A DNA stretch of 64,000 nucleotides from Flagellimonas algicola (GCF_005937185.1 NZ_VCNI01000001.1:1964485-2028484), one strand, 5' to 3'; positions 55,552 to 63,745 are shown, counted from the first letter of the stretch. The notes: generated from the letters alone by a model not told the origin. Translations and numbers: made by a program.

Positions 55552-58500
55552 TTAGAAAGTTGCTTTTACACTGAATCCATATCTTCTGGAACTTGGTCCG
55601 TTCAGAAATTCAAAACCAAATCCATTACCTACACCTGTACCGGACGTATTGGGGTCAAAATTGGCCCCGTTCGGAGTATTGATTGCATCATACCAAAGAT
55701 TGAATCCTGAAACGGTAAAGGACAGTGATCCAAAAGGTGTGTCTTCCAAGAACTTTTTTGGAAGGGCGTAACCCAATGTAACTTCTTGCAAACGCAGTAC
55801 TGTGGCATCAAATACCTGCAGTTCTGAAATATTTCCTAGGATGTTGTTGAAATAATAATCGGAATTGTTGATCTGTACATCGTTCACTCTACCATCGCTC
55901 TGCTGAACGCCAGGAAGTACAAATGTGTTTTCACGATCCAAGGTCTCTACAATAAGTCCTCTTCCCAACAAGGTTGAAATGGTACTGGACCAGATATCCC
56001 CTCCTTGCGTCCAATTGAACTGGAACCCAAGGCTGAAGTTCTTGTAGGAGATGGTATTGTTGATGTTGGCCACAAAATCTGGATTGGGATCACCAATTAC
56101 CCCATCTTGTGAATCCTGCACGTAATCCCCAATGGCGTTTACCACATAGTTTCCGGCTTGGTCCCTTAAAATACGTGTTCCATAAATAACCCCTAATGGC
56201 TGTCCTTCAATGGCGGCGTTTCCAAGGTTTCCAAATCCAGAGTATACGATCAAGTCTGTTTCCTGACCTAAATCCGTAACCTCAGACTCGTTGGCTGTAA
56301 AGTTGACATTGGTATTCCAATTAAATCCACCTTCTTCCTGGCTTCTGAAGAAATTAAGACCTAAATCCACTTCAACACCCTGTCCTTTTATTTCACCCAC
56401 GTTGGTATTTGTTCTAAAATAACCGGATGAAGGATCTAGCGGTTGCTGTACGATCAAATCTGTAGTGGTACGTTCATAAATGGAGGCATCCAGGGTAATC
56501 CTACCATCCCACCATCTCGATTCAATACCCAGCTCAATTTCATCCACACGCTCCGGTTTTAGATCCGGGTTACCCAAGGTAAGCGGACTTGTGTTGGAAA
56601 CGATAGTGTTGCCCTGTGGATCCAGATGATCTTGGGTATCCAAAATCAACCTATTGGCCACTGGGAAATTGTCAGAATTAGCATCTGGAAATCCTGCAGA
56701 GGTTCCGTATCCGGCCCTGATCTTCAAATAGTTCAGGACATTCTCACTCTTAAGCCCATCTATAGCTGTTGTAGGAACAAACGAAAGACTCGCGCTGGGA
56801 TAGAACAAGGCTCTATTGTCAGTAGAAAGGTTGGACACCCAATCGTTTCTACCTGCTACCGTCAAGTATAGGAAGTTATCGTAATCAACTTCTACCTGGC
56901 CATAAAAGCCAACTAGGTTTCTATCAGAAGTTAGCTGAATCTCATTTTGGTTCAAGAAATTGAAATGCCTAAGCACCCCAAAAACCTGTTGTGCATCACT
57001 GGCAATACCGTTCTGGATGAACACTTCCCTTCTTCCATTGACACCAAGGTTAAAGGTGGTGCCAATTTTTTCGGTGATATCATAGTCGCCATTCAATGCA
57101 AGGTTATGATCCCAAATGGTATTGGTGTTGTTCCAAGTTTCATAGATTCCGCTAGCCAATCTGGGCTGAGGAACGTTACCGTTGATACCTCCTTTATTCT
57201 GATAATTGAGGTTGTTCTCGCTATACACATCCAATCCAACCCTATAGATAAGGTTTAGGTTATCGTTAAACTGGAATTGGGCGGCCATATTGCCAAAAAC
57301 CCTGTTGGTCTCCTGTTCGGTACCGGCATTGTTTACGGTCCATAACGGATGCTGAATGTCATTTCCATTCCTGTAGTAAATACTTCTACCATCTATTGGA
57401 CTCTGAAATGGCAGTCCTACCACATCTATACTTCTTGGTGTAAAGAACAAATCCCCAAAAACTGAAGATCCAGAGCCAGTTGCTCCGTTACCTTGACTAA
57501 GAGCAATCGGTGGAGAAATGAACTTGGTACGGGAATAGTTCATGGTTCCGGAAATGGTAAACTTGTTACTTAAAATAGCTCGTCCTCCAACACCAAAATT
57601 ATTTCTGTTGAGGCTATTTCCGGGGGTAAACCCGATATCTTTCAAATGTCCATAGTTTGCGTTGTAGGATACCTTACCATCTTCAGAAGCGCCACTGGCA
57701 TTGATGGATAGGTTGGTAACCGTTCCCGTTTTGAAGAAATCCCCAAAACTATCATAAGGTCTCCAATCGTATCTAGCATTGGCAAACTCCGGGAAGGCTT
57801 GTTGTCCCGCCGCAGATATAGAATATGGGTGTGGCAAAGTTCCTTCCGAATCAAAGGCAGAGCTGTTACCCCAGCCCGAGATACCATCCCGGTCAAAACT
57901 AGGTCCCCAGTTACTGAAGAACCATCCGAAGGATTGGTCAAAACCGTTTCCGTACTGATTTTGGTATTCCGGAGTTGAAGCTATCTCATTAAAGAAAATG
58001 GAGGAATTCACGGTGATTTCCGTTTTCTTCACCCCTTGCCCGCCTGAACCGGCCTTGGTGGTAATTAAGATTACCCCATTTCTACCCAGGGATCCATAGA
58101 GCGTTGAGGCCGCTAGACCCTTAAGAACGTTTACACTTTCTATGCTGTTTGGGTCCAAATCCAAGAATCGGCTGGATCCATTGTTACCGTTAATAAAATC
58201 CTGTCGGTCTCCTTGTCGTCCAGATGCATTGGTATCGCCGTTAAAGGGAACCCCATCCACAATGAACAAGGGTTGGTTACTCTGGCTAAAGGAGTTGTAA
58301 CCCCGGATGATAATATTGGTACCAGAACCCGAGAGTCCACTTTGTTGGGTAATATTCACCCCAGATGCCTTTCCTATTAGCACCCTACCTAAATCACCTT
58401 CGGCCTTGTCCTCAAGCTGTTCAGAACTTACCTCGGCTACAGCGTAACCCAAGGCTTGTTTCTCCCTCTTAATACCTAAAGCCGTTACAACGACTTCTTC

Positions 58501-58806
58501 AAGTGCCTGGGCATCTTCCTCCATTTGAAGGTTGATTACGTTCTGTGCACCCACGGTACGTCTTGCGGTTCTTTGGCCCAAATAGGTGTAGACCAAGATC
58601 TGGCCCACGCTGGCCTCGATGGAGTAGTTACCATCAAAATCTGACTGGGTCCCTGTTGTGGTACCCTCTACAACAATGTTGACGCCAGGCAGTGGAATTC
58701 CGGTCTGATCAATGATCGTCCCTGTAATTGTCTTTTCTTGGGACTGGACAGTGGTAATGCACAAAAGCACGAACACAAGTGTCCCAAATAGCTGTTTTAC
58801 TTTCAT
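55552..58806 (-). CDS. SusC/RagA family TonB-linked outer-membrane protein
   Basis: A 1084-residue TonB-dependent transporter. After the signal peptide (cleaved near residue 22) comes a carboxypeptidase-regulatory-like domain (TGTIIDQTGIPLPGVNIVVEG, about 28-48), then the SusC plug (VVTALGIKREKQALGYA, NIIIRGYNSFSQSN, LFIVDGVPFNGD, NVLKGLAASTLYG), and a 22-strand barrel ending RYGFSVKATF. It imports a substrate handed over by the SusD-like lipoprotein downstream. Confidence 0.94.
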   Translation of the reverse strand: MKVKQLFGTLVFVLLCITTVQSQEKTITGTIIDQTGIPLPGVNIVVEGTTTGTQSDFDGNYSIEASVGQILVYTYLGQRTARRTVGAQNVINLQMEEDAQALEEVVVTALGIKREKQALGYAVAEVSSEQLEDKAEGDLGRVLIGKASGVNITQQSGLSGSGTNIIIRGYNSFSQSNQPLFIVDGVPFNGDTNASGRQGDRQDFINGNNGSSRFLDLDPNSIESVNVLKGLAASTLYGSLGRNGVILITTKAGSGGQGVKKTEITVNSSIFFNEIASTPEYQNQYGNGFDQSFGWFFSNWGPSFDRDGISGWGNSSAFDSEGTLPHPYSISAAGQQAFPEFANARYDWRPYDSFGDFFKTGTVTNLSINASGASEDGKVSYNANYGHLKDIGFTPGNSLNRNNFGVGGRAILSNKFTISGTMNYSRTKFISPPIALSQGNGATGSGSSVFGDLFFTPRSIDVVGLPFQSPIDGRSIYYRNGNDIQHPLWTVNNAGTEQETNRVFGNMAAQFQFNDNLNLIYRVGLDVYSENNLNYQNKGGINGNVPQPRLASGIYETWNNTNTIWDHNLALNGDYDITEKIGTTFNLGVNGRREVFIQNGIASDAQQVFGVLRHFNFLNQNEIQLTSDRNLVGFYGQVEVDYDNFLYLTVAGRNDWVSNLSTDNRALFYPSASLSFVPTTAIDGLKSENVLNYLKIRAGYGTSAGFPDANSDNFPVANRLILDTQDHLDPQGNTIVSNTSPLTLGNPDLKPERVDEIELGIESRWWDGRITLDASIYERTTTDLIVQQPLDPSSGYFRTNTNVGEIKGQGVEVDLGLNFFRSQEEGGFNWNTNVNFTANESEVTDLGQETDLIVYSGFGNLGNAAIEGQPLGVIYGTRILRDQAGNYVVNAIGDYVQDSQDGVIGDPNPDFVANINNTISYKNFSLGFQFNWTQGGDIWSSTISTLLGRGLIVETLDRENTFVLPGVQQSDGRVNDVQINNSDYYFNNILGNISELQVFDATVLRLQEVTLGYALPKKFLEDTPFGSLSFTVSGFNLWYDAINTPNGANFDPNTSGTGVGNGFGFEFLNGPSSRRYGFSVKATF

Positions 58807-59242
58807 AGAGTTAGCAGTTTTATTAGAAAATATTGAGTCAGTGCAACTGAGAAAGGTAGGCGGGAGAAGGTGGTATTGATAGCTAATTCAAATAATACTC
58901 CCTAACACGAAAACAAAACTTAATGGAAAGTTTTTATTAGAAGGTAGTAAGGCCTCTCACCGCCTTACCTTTACAATTGCAATGACAAAACAATTATATG
59001 GGGGATTATTAGGGGTACTTCTAAAACGGGACGTACAACAAAACCATCGTAGCCCAACCAAACGAACCCTTTTTAACATATTCTTGTGAAGAAGGAAGCC
59101 TTTAAAAGGTTTCTTAAAATTTAACATATCCCAATTACCATAAACCGTATGGTGTATGAATTGGACAGAACATCAAGGCAGGTGCTTTAGGACCGTGAAG
59201 CAGGGCCTTTGTATTTTAAAAAAGGGGAGAATGTTACGTGAA
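58807..59242. other. Intergenic region upstream of the SusC gene
   Basis: This 436-base gap between the SusC gene and the AraC-type fragment holds no credible gene on either strand. It should contain the SusC promoter, but no exact TAnnTTTG was found; TAAGTTTTG on the minus strand near 58910 is the closest. Confidence 0.5.
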
Positions 59243-59695
59243 TCAGGAAGCGAAACTACCAGTCAAAGACCTAAAATCGTTAGGGCACACACCTGTTTCC
59301 TTTTTAAAGGCGGAGTAAAAACTGGTTTTACTATTAAAGCCAACTTCATACATCACTGCCTTTACACTTAGAAAGGGTTGGTTAAGCAAAAGGTCTTTGG
59401 CCTCAGCGATTCGATATTGATTGATCAAGGAATAAAAATTCTTGGATATATATTCGTTTAATACTTGGGAAACCTTATATCTATCCTTATTTATATAGGC
59501 CGAAAGGTCATTAAGGCAAAGCGTGTTGCTTTTGTAGATTTTATCGAATTCGAAAGCATGTCTTATCTTCTCCCGGATATCTATGGCCTCTTGCAACGTC
59601 AATCCTGATTTCACATATTTGCATGCCATTGATGTTCCAATGTACTTGGATGGTGCACGCCTTAGTGAAAATATGTCCAAAATCAACTTTCGCAT
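59243..59695 (-). pseudogene. AraC-type helix-turn-helix protein, probably truncated
   Basis: A 150-residue protein whose C-terminal 100 residues are a complete AraC/XylS DNA-binding domain (LSAYINKDRYKVSQVLNEYI, then LSVKAVMYEVGFNSKTSFYSAFKKETGVCPNDFRS). The first part is short and basic. Directly upstream, bases 59719-59811 encode a 30-residue reading frame that would continue, after a one-base shift at the Lys-rich position, as QKRILEELEVKDTLNPV up to a stop just before this ATG. This suggests a longer gene broken by a frameshift and a stop. A functional short form is not excluded. Confidence 0.5.
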
Positions 59696-59718
59696 TTAGA
59701 CTGGATTTAACGTATCCT

Positions 59719-59811
59719 TTACCTCAAGTTCCTCCAAAATCCTCTTTTGGAAGTTTTTTCCGATAAGGTTTTACGTAAATACTCTTCGGGAAGATTTACC
59801 GTTTTTTGCAT
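59719..59811 (-). pseudogene. Possible N-terminal remnant of the AraC-type gene
   Basis: A 30-residue reading frame beginning MQKTVNLPEEYLRKTLSEK. A one-base shift near SEKTSK gives a more protein-like continuation toward the AraC-type gene. The evidence is only reading-frame continuity, so the call is weak. Confidence 0.35.
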
Positions 59812-59877
59812 AATGCCTATAATTCCTATAGGAAAATAGACTTCCTGTTTGGAAAGAAAATTTTAAAAATTGTTTGA

Positions 59878-60903
59878 TCAGTTACCCTGAAGGTTCTCCT
59901 TGGTGAATATTTCCAAGGCCATTAATTGATTGATTCTAACCTCAGTGTTCGCAATCAACTTATCGTAAAAAGCTTGAAGAGCGAGTTCACCTTGCTTACT
60001 TGGATTTTGATCAATAATGAAGTCGATGGTGTTACGAACAAGGCATGATTTATTTTCGTTAATCAAATCAAAGCCCACCGTTCTTCGATGGCCTTCAAAT
60101 CCATTTAAATCTTTGACCAGCTGATGAGCCCGTGAATTAGGAATAAAAATGTGGACAGGACCTGTATTCATATCCTCATTTATCCGAATCAAGAATTCAT
60201 GTACCCCGTGAGATAAGTCAATATCATGAATAAGTCTGGTATCATGACCATTGTCCTTATAATAATCCCGAAACCCCTTGATACGTTCCTCTATAGTTTT
60301 ATTGAGGCTATCAAAATCAAAAAATCGGGCGATATACGCTTTATGGCCATTTGGAAATCCCAAGTTGAGTAATTTGGCAGCCAAATACCCAGCCTGGAAG
60401 GAATCTTGACCAATAAAGGCCAAAGGCTTGGAAGTTTCAAGATTGGAATCCACATAAACATAGGGAATATCACGATTATCCAAGGTCCGGGTCAAACGAC
60501 TAATCTCGTCCTCCACCAAGGGCGCCAAAATAACACCATCTGGTTCCGAGTCCAACATCTGTTGGGTCTGACGCAACAATGAGACTTCGCTATGTCGATC
60601 AAAGGTGAAAAACTCAGGATGGATGCCAAGGGATGCATACCGTTCTGCCGTTTTGTTTATGGCATGGTTAAGCGTACTCCAATACTCATTGTCCTTGGGT
60701 AGGCGTACGGCAATGCGATATATCTTGTTGAGCTTGAGGCTTCGGGCATAAACGTTTGTTGTATAATTGCCTTCATTGGCAATTTTCAAGACAAGTTCCT
60801 TGGTTTTGGCAGCTACCTCTCCCCGATTGTGGAGCACTCTATCCACCGTTCCTATGGAAACCCCTGCTCTTTTAGCTATTTCTTTGATTGTAATCCGCTT
60901 CAT
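59878..60903 (-). CDS. LacI family transcriptional regulator
   Basis: A 341-residue LacI-type repressor. The N-terminal helix-turn-helix (ITIKEIAKRAGVSIGTVDRVLHNRGEV) is followed by the hinge and a periplasmic-binding-protein-like domain (AVRLPKDNEYWSTLNHAINK, ILAPLVEDEI, FIGQDSFQAGYLAAK, VGFDLINEN). It is divergent from kdgK-eda with two palindromes in the gap, so it probably controls that operon in response to a uronate or KDG-type sugar. The effector is inferred. Confidence 0.9.
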   Translation of the reverse strand: MKRITIKEIAKRAGVSIGTVDRVLHNRGEVAAKTKELVLKIANEGNYTTNVYARSLKLNKIYRIAVRLPKDNEYWSTLNHAINKTAERYASLGIHPEFFTFDRHSEVSLLRQTQQMLDSEPDGVILAPLVEDEISRLTRTLDNRDIPYVYVDSNLETSKPLAFIGQDSFQAGYLAAKLLNLGFPNGHKAYIARFFDFDSLNKTIEERIKGFRDYYKDNGHDTRLIHDIDLSHGVHEFLIRINEDMNTGPVHIFIPNSRAHQLVKDLNGFEGHRRTVGFDLINENKSCLVRNTIDFIIDQNPSKQGELALQAFYDKLIANTEVRINQLMALEIFTKENLQGN

Positions 60904-60926
60904 TCTCTAAAAAAAGAAAAAAATCC

Positions 60927-60957
60927 TTTTAAAATTGATTGCAATATACTACTTTTG
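60927..60957 (+). promoter_or_regulatory. Promoter of kdgK-eda
   Basis: TACTTTTG at 60950-60957 is an exact TAnnTTTG match; TTTT lies 19 bases upstream as a near -33 box. The predicted start near 60963 touches the first operator. Confidence 0.65.
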
Positions 60958-60963
60958 AATTTC

Positions 60964-60981
60964 TCCGTGTAGGTACACGGA
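60964..60981. promoter_or_regulatory. Palindromic operator 1 of kdgK-eda
   Basis: TCCGTGTAGGTACACGGA: eight-base perfect arms around GG, at the predicted transcription start. It is the best candidate binding site for the adjacent LacI regulator. Confidence 0.7.
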
Positions 60982-61018
60982 ATAATTTTGAAGGCTTTGC
61001 CTTATTTTTTTAAATCAC

Positions 61019-61038
61019 TTTCGTGTACGTTAACGAAA
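61019..61038. promoter_or_regulatory. Palindromic operator 2 of kdgK-eda
   Basis: TTTCGTGTACGTTAACGAAA: an imperfect 20-base palindrome centred on CG like many LacI-family operators, 15 bases before the kdgK ATG and 38 bases after operator 1. It shares CGTGTA with operator 1. Confidence 0.6.
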
Positions 61039-61052
61039 TAACTAATACCAAT

Positions 61053-62093
61053 ATGAAGAAAGTAGTGACATTTGGGGAAATCATGCTCAGATTGGCCCCT
61101 CCAGGATTTTTAAGGTTTTCACAAGCCAATTCCTTTGATGTAATTTATGGTGGCGGAGAATCCAACGTTGCAGTCTCCCTGGCCAATTATGGGATTCCGG
61201 TGGATTTTGTAACCCGGCTGCCTAAAAATGACATTGGTGATTGTGCTTTGATGGAAATGCGAAAAAGAGGGGTTAATACCCAAAACATCATTTTTGGCGG
61301 TGATCGCCTAGGCATTTATTTTTTGGAAACAGGTGCGGTAAGCAGAGGCAGTAAAGTTGTTTATGATAGAGCACACTCTGCCATGTCTGAAATTGAACCC
61401 GGCATGGTGGATTGGAAAGCCGTCTTCAAAGATGCGCAATGGTTCCACTGGACGGGGATTACACCTGCTATTTCCCAAGGTGCAGCAGATGCTTGCTTAG
61501 AAGCTGTAAAGGTTGCCAGCGAAATGGGGGTTACCATATCCACAGATCTAAATTATAGAGCCAAATTATGGAAGTACGGGGGTGATCGTGAAGCCATCAT
61601 GACTGAACTTACCTCCTATTGTGATATCATCTTAGGTAATGAAGAAGATGCCGAAATGCACTTTGGAATCAAACCTGAAGGTATAAGCGTACAGACAGAG
61701 GGACATCAGGTTAAAGCCGAGGCTTTCCTATCTGTGTGCCAACAAATGATGACCAAATTCCCAAAGGCACAAAAGGTTATTACTACCTTAAGGGGATCCA
61801 TTTCTGCCTCTCACAATACATGGGCGGGGGTTCTTTACAACGGTAAAAAAATGTATGAAACCACGCAATATCAAATTACAGATATTGTAGATCGCGTAGG
61901 GGGAGGCGATTCTTTTATGGGCGGTTTAATCTATGGACTGCTCACCTATCCGAGTGATGACCAAAATGCCCTTGATTTTGCAGTGGCGGCTTCCTGCTTA
62001 AAACATACAATCAAAGGAGATGCCAATTTGGTTTCTGTTGCCGAAGTGGAAAAACTAATGGGCGGCGATGCCTCTGGAAGGGTAGCTCGATAA
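61053..62093 (+). CDS. kdgK: 2-dehydro-3-deoxygluconokinase (KdgK), PfkB family
   Basis: A 346-residue ribokinase/PfkB-type sugar kinase that phosphorylates 2-keto-3-deoxygluconate to KDPG. The N-terminal FGEIMLRLAPPGFLRFSQANSFDVIYGGGESNVAVSLANYG block and catalytic VGGGDSFMGGLIYGL are typical. The start at 61053 leaves an upstream ATG unused because it would overlap operator 2. The next gene, eda, cleaves its product. The pair is used for alginate, pectin or other uronate breakdown. Confidence 0.92.
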   Translation: MKKVVTFGEIMLRLAPPGFLRFSQANSFDVIYGGGESNVAVSLANYGIPVDFVTRLPKNDIGDCALMEMRKRGVNTQNIIFGGDRLGIYFLETGAVSRGSKVVYDRAHSAMSEIEPGMVDWKAVFKDAQWFHWTGITPAISQGAADACLEAVKVASEMGVTISTDLNYRAKLWKYGGDREAIMTELTSYCDIILGNEEDAEMHFGIKPEGISVQTEGHQVKAEAFLSVCQQMMTKFPKAQKVITTLRGSISASHNTWAGVLYNGKKMYETTQYQITDIVDRVGGGDSFMGGLIYGLLTYPSDDQNALDFAVAASCLKHTIKGDANLVSVAEVEKLMGGDASGRVAR

Positions 62094-62105
62094 AAACAAA
62101 ATCCA

Positions 62106-62780
62106 ATGGCAAGATTTACTAGAATAGACGTAGCAATTCAGATGAAGGAAACCGGGATGGTTCCGGTTTTTTATCATAGTGACATAGAGATTTGCAAGAA
62201 AGTACTAAAAGCCTGTTACCAAGGTGGTGCAAGAGTTTTTGAGTTCACCAACCGTGGTGATTTTGCTCATGAGGTCTTTACGGAGTTGGTAAAATTTGCT
62301 GCTAAGGAAACTCCCGAAATGATCTTGGGAATCGGCTCAGTGGTTGATGCCGGTACCACGTCCCTGTATATTCAATCAGGGGCCAATTTTGTGGTTTCCC
62401 CTGTGTTGAATCCCGAAATGGCCAAAGTCTGCAATAGGCGTAAAATTGGATGGTCACCCGGGTGTGGTTCCTTGACAGAAATCTCATATGCTGAGGAATT
62501 GGGAGCTGAAGTAGTCAAAATTTTTCCTGGATCCCAAGTAGGTGGACCTTCATTTGTAAAAGCGGTAAAAGGACCTTTTCCTTGGTCCAGTATCATGCCC
62601 ACAGGCGGAGTAGCGCCTACAATAGAAAATCTAACGGCTTGGTTTGACGCAGGAGTTCACTGCGTGGGTATGGGCTCAAAGCTTTTCGTGAAAAACGAAG
62701 CGGGAGAATTTGACTATGCAGGATTGACTAAAAAAGTTACAGAAACACTTGATATCATTAAAGCGATCAAATCCAAATAG
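62106..62780 (+). CDS. eda: KDPG / 4-hydroxy-2-oxoglutarate aldolase
   Basis: A 224-residue class I aldolase that splits KDPG to pyruvate and glyceraldehyde-3-phosphate. The Schiff-base Lys138 is in VVKIFPGSQVGG, with Glu46 and Arg50 in VFEFTNRGDF and the phosphate site PTGGV. It lies 12 bases after kdgK in the same operon, giving the last two steps of uronate or Entner-Doudoroff-type metabolism. Confidence 0.93.
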   Translation: MARFTRIDVAIQMKETGMVPVFYHSDIEICKKVLKACYQGGARVFEFTNRGDFAHEVFTELVKFAAKETPEMILGIGSVVDAGTTSLYIQSGANFVVSPVLNPEMAKVCNRRKIGWSPGCGSLTEISYAEELGAEVVKIFPGSQVGGPSFVKAVKGPFPWSSIMPTGGVAPTIENLTAWFDAGVHCVGMGSKLFVKNEAGEFDYAGLTKKVTETLDIIKAIKSK

Positions 62781-62811
62781 GTATTTACATTTTTAAGATT
62801 ATCAAATAAGA

Positions 62812-62835
62812 AAATCCCGATATATATCGGGATTT
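62812..62835 (+). terminator. Terminator of kdgK-eda
   Basis: A perfect 12-base palindrome (AAATCCCGATAT/ATATCGGGATTT) followed by four more T, 31 bases after the eda stop. The T-run overlaps the first tRNA-tail-like repeat. Confidence 0.85.
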
Positions 62836-62839
62836 TTTT

Positions 62840-62857
62840 GTGGGCGCGAAGGGATTC
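62840..62857 (-). repeat. tRNA 3'-end-like repeat, copy A
   Basis: On the minus strand this reads as the T-stem and acceptor end of a tRNA (GAATCCCTTCGCGCCCAC). It is the shortest of three copies; the rest of the tRNA is missing. It adjoins the truncated GIY-YIG copy. Confidence 0.75.
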
Positions 62858-62860
62858 CGT

Positions 62861-62923
62861 TTATCCTGAAATCCGATAACCTGCCAAATGACCCGAGTAC
62901 AGGATGTAAACCCAGTATTTCAT
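62861..62923 (-). pseudogene. Truncated 5' copy of the GIY-YIG gene
   Basis: Twenty codons beginning MKYWVYILYSGHL, identical at the start to the intact gene at 63050-63298, then diverging (AGYRISG) to a stop next to repeat copy A. Only the GIY strand region survives; the YIG motif and the rest are lost. Confidence 0.85.
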
Positions 62924-62946
62924 ATGTGCTACAGGCAAACAAAAAA

Positions 62947-62971
62947 AACCTCAACATAAAGTGCTGAGGTT
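62947..62971 (-). terminator. Repeated hairpin, copy 1
   Basis: AACCTCAACA and TGCTGAGGTT pair with one mismatch around a TAAAG loop. T-rich sequence follows on the minus strand. It lies just after tRNA-tail copy B, where a tRNA terminator would sit. Confidence 0.65.
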
Positions 62972-62983
62972 TTCTTTAAAGTA

Positions 62984-63002
62984 GTGGGCGCGAAGGGATT
63001 CG
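62984..63002 (-). repeat. tRNA 3'-end-like repeat, copy B
   Basis: GTGGGCGCGAAGGGATTCG on the plus strand, the reverse complement of a tRNA T-arm and acceptor end. The sequence beyond (CTTATCTCCGG side) is not tRNA. Confidence 0.75.
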
Positions 63003-63049
63003 GTTTATCCCGAACCAGCTTCGGGAAACCCCTGATGCTCTGAACGACC

Positions 63050-63298
63050 TTATCTCCGGCTGATCAACCTTTCAATCATCACCCTGCTCTTCCATTTCTT
63101 TATTTGCAACTCTCGCTTTACGGCCTCGGTCTTTGTGCCAAAAGATTCCTGATATTTCAATACCCAGTCCTTGGCATTCGACGTAAAACCTTTGTGATTT
63201 GCCAAATGCCTTCGTAACCGACCTTCAATGTCCTGGGTCGAACCCACATAGTATTTGTCCAAATGACCCGAATACAGGATGTAAACCCAGTATTTCAT
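63050..63298 (-). CDS. GIY-YIG nuclease domain protein
   Basis: An 82-residue single-domain GIY-YIG protein of the UPF0213/YhbQ-like type. The motif appears as VYILYS and YYVGST, with catalytic Arg in DIEGRLRRHLANHKG and a metal-binding Glu in KTEAVKRELQIKKWK. The start at 63298 is preferred; the ATG 11 codons upstream lies in the hairpin repeat. The gene lies between two tRNA-tail-like repeats and has a truncated relative 0.4 kb away. Its function is unknown, perhaps DNA cleavage in mobile element movement. Confidence 0.85.
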   Translation of the reverse strand: MKYWVYILYSGHLDKYYVGSTQDIEGRLRRHLANHKGFTSNAKDWVLKYQESFGTKTEAVKRELQIKKWKSRVMIERLISRR

Positions 63299-63376
63299 AT
63301 GTGCTAGAGGCAAACAAAAAAACCTCAGCATAAAGTGCTGAGGTTTTCTTTAAAGTAGTGGGCGCGAAGGGATTCG
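63261..63376. repeat. Long direct repeat, copy 2
   Basis: 116 bases nearly identical to 62886-63002: start of the GIY-YIG gene, the AACCTCAGCA hairpin and a tRNA-tail-like end. Confidence 0.9.
63321..63345 (-). terminator. Repeated hairpin, copy 2
   Basis: AACCTCAGCA and TGCTGAGGTT form a perfect ten-base stem with a TAAAG loop, followed by seven T on the minus strand. It lies between the tRNA-tail copy C and the GIY-YIG gene. Confidence 0.75.
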
Positions 63377-63380
63377 AACC
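63358..63380 (-). repeat. tRNA 3'-end-like repeat, copy C
   Basis: The longest copy. On the minus strand it gives GGTTCGAATCCCTTCGCGCC..., that is a full T-loop, one side of the T-stem and the acceptor 3' strand with discriminator A but CTA instead of CCA. The other half of the T-stem does not pair, and no anticodon arm follows, so it is not an intact tRNA. Confidence 0.75.
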
Positions 63381-63745
63381 TAATTCGCCGACCCTTATGT
63401 TTATTAAGCTTCTCCTTGCTTATGTTTTGTTACTAACCGAATTACAGACCGTTTATAATAATCTGCCTTCGTAGACTTCAAAATTAATCATAATATATTA
63501 AATCACTATCCAAATCAAATTGAGTGCTAAAATGTGTCGGGATGACAGGTAGATGTCCAGTCTTCCCAATCTCTTTATTTACAATTACTCCAAAGAATAT
63601 TCTCTTTTAAGGTAACCGAACAGGTAACTTTTTATTTGATCTAACTTGCGTTAAATTAACTTCAAGATAGGAAAATAAATCAAAAAAAATGAGATTGATG
63701 TTCGCATGCTTCAATACTAAGTTCTTGTAGCCTTCCCCAAAAATA
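63381..63745. other. AT-rich intergenic region next to the IS element
   Basis: About 365 bases without a convincing gene on either strand; all frames are closed by frequent stops. It joins the tRNA-tail repeats to the insertion sequence and may be leftover element DNA. Confidence 0.6.

Larger units (their letters stand above)
62886..63002. repeat. Long direct repeat, copy 1
   Basis: 117 bases covering the start of the GIY-YIG gene, the hairpin AACCTCAACATAAAGTGCTG... and a tRNA-tail-like end. It is nearly identical to 63261-63376 (few substitutions and one A less there). Confidence 0.9.

Noticed and set aside
59156..59371. Open frame of 71 codons on the plus strand beside the AraC-type gene
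   Set aside because: Half of it is antisense to the conserved helix-turn-helix domain, and the rest has no recognisable feature.
59731..59756. Hairpin with T-run between the AraC-type and LacI genes, as a terminator
   Set aside because: The stem (CTCCAAAA/TTTTGGAA) has its T-run on the plus strand, but no plus-strand gene ends there; it overlaps the possible coding remnant and is probably chance.
63358..63430. Complete tRNA gene on the minus strand
   Set aside because: Only the T-loop and acceptor 3' side are present; the T-stem does not pair and no anticodon or D-arm follows.
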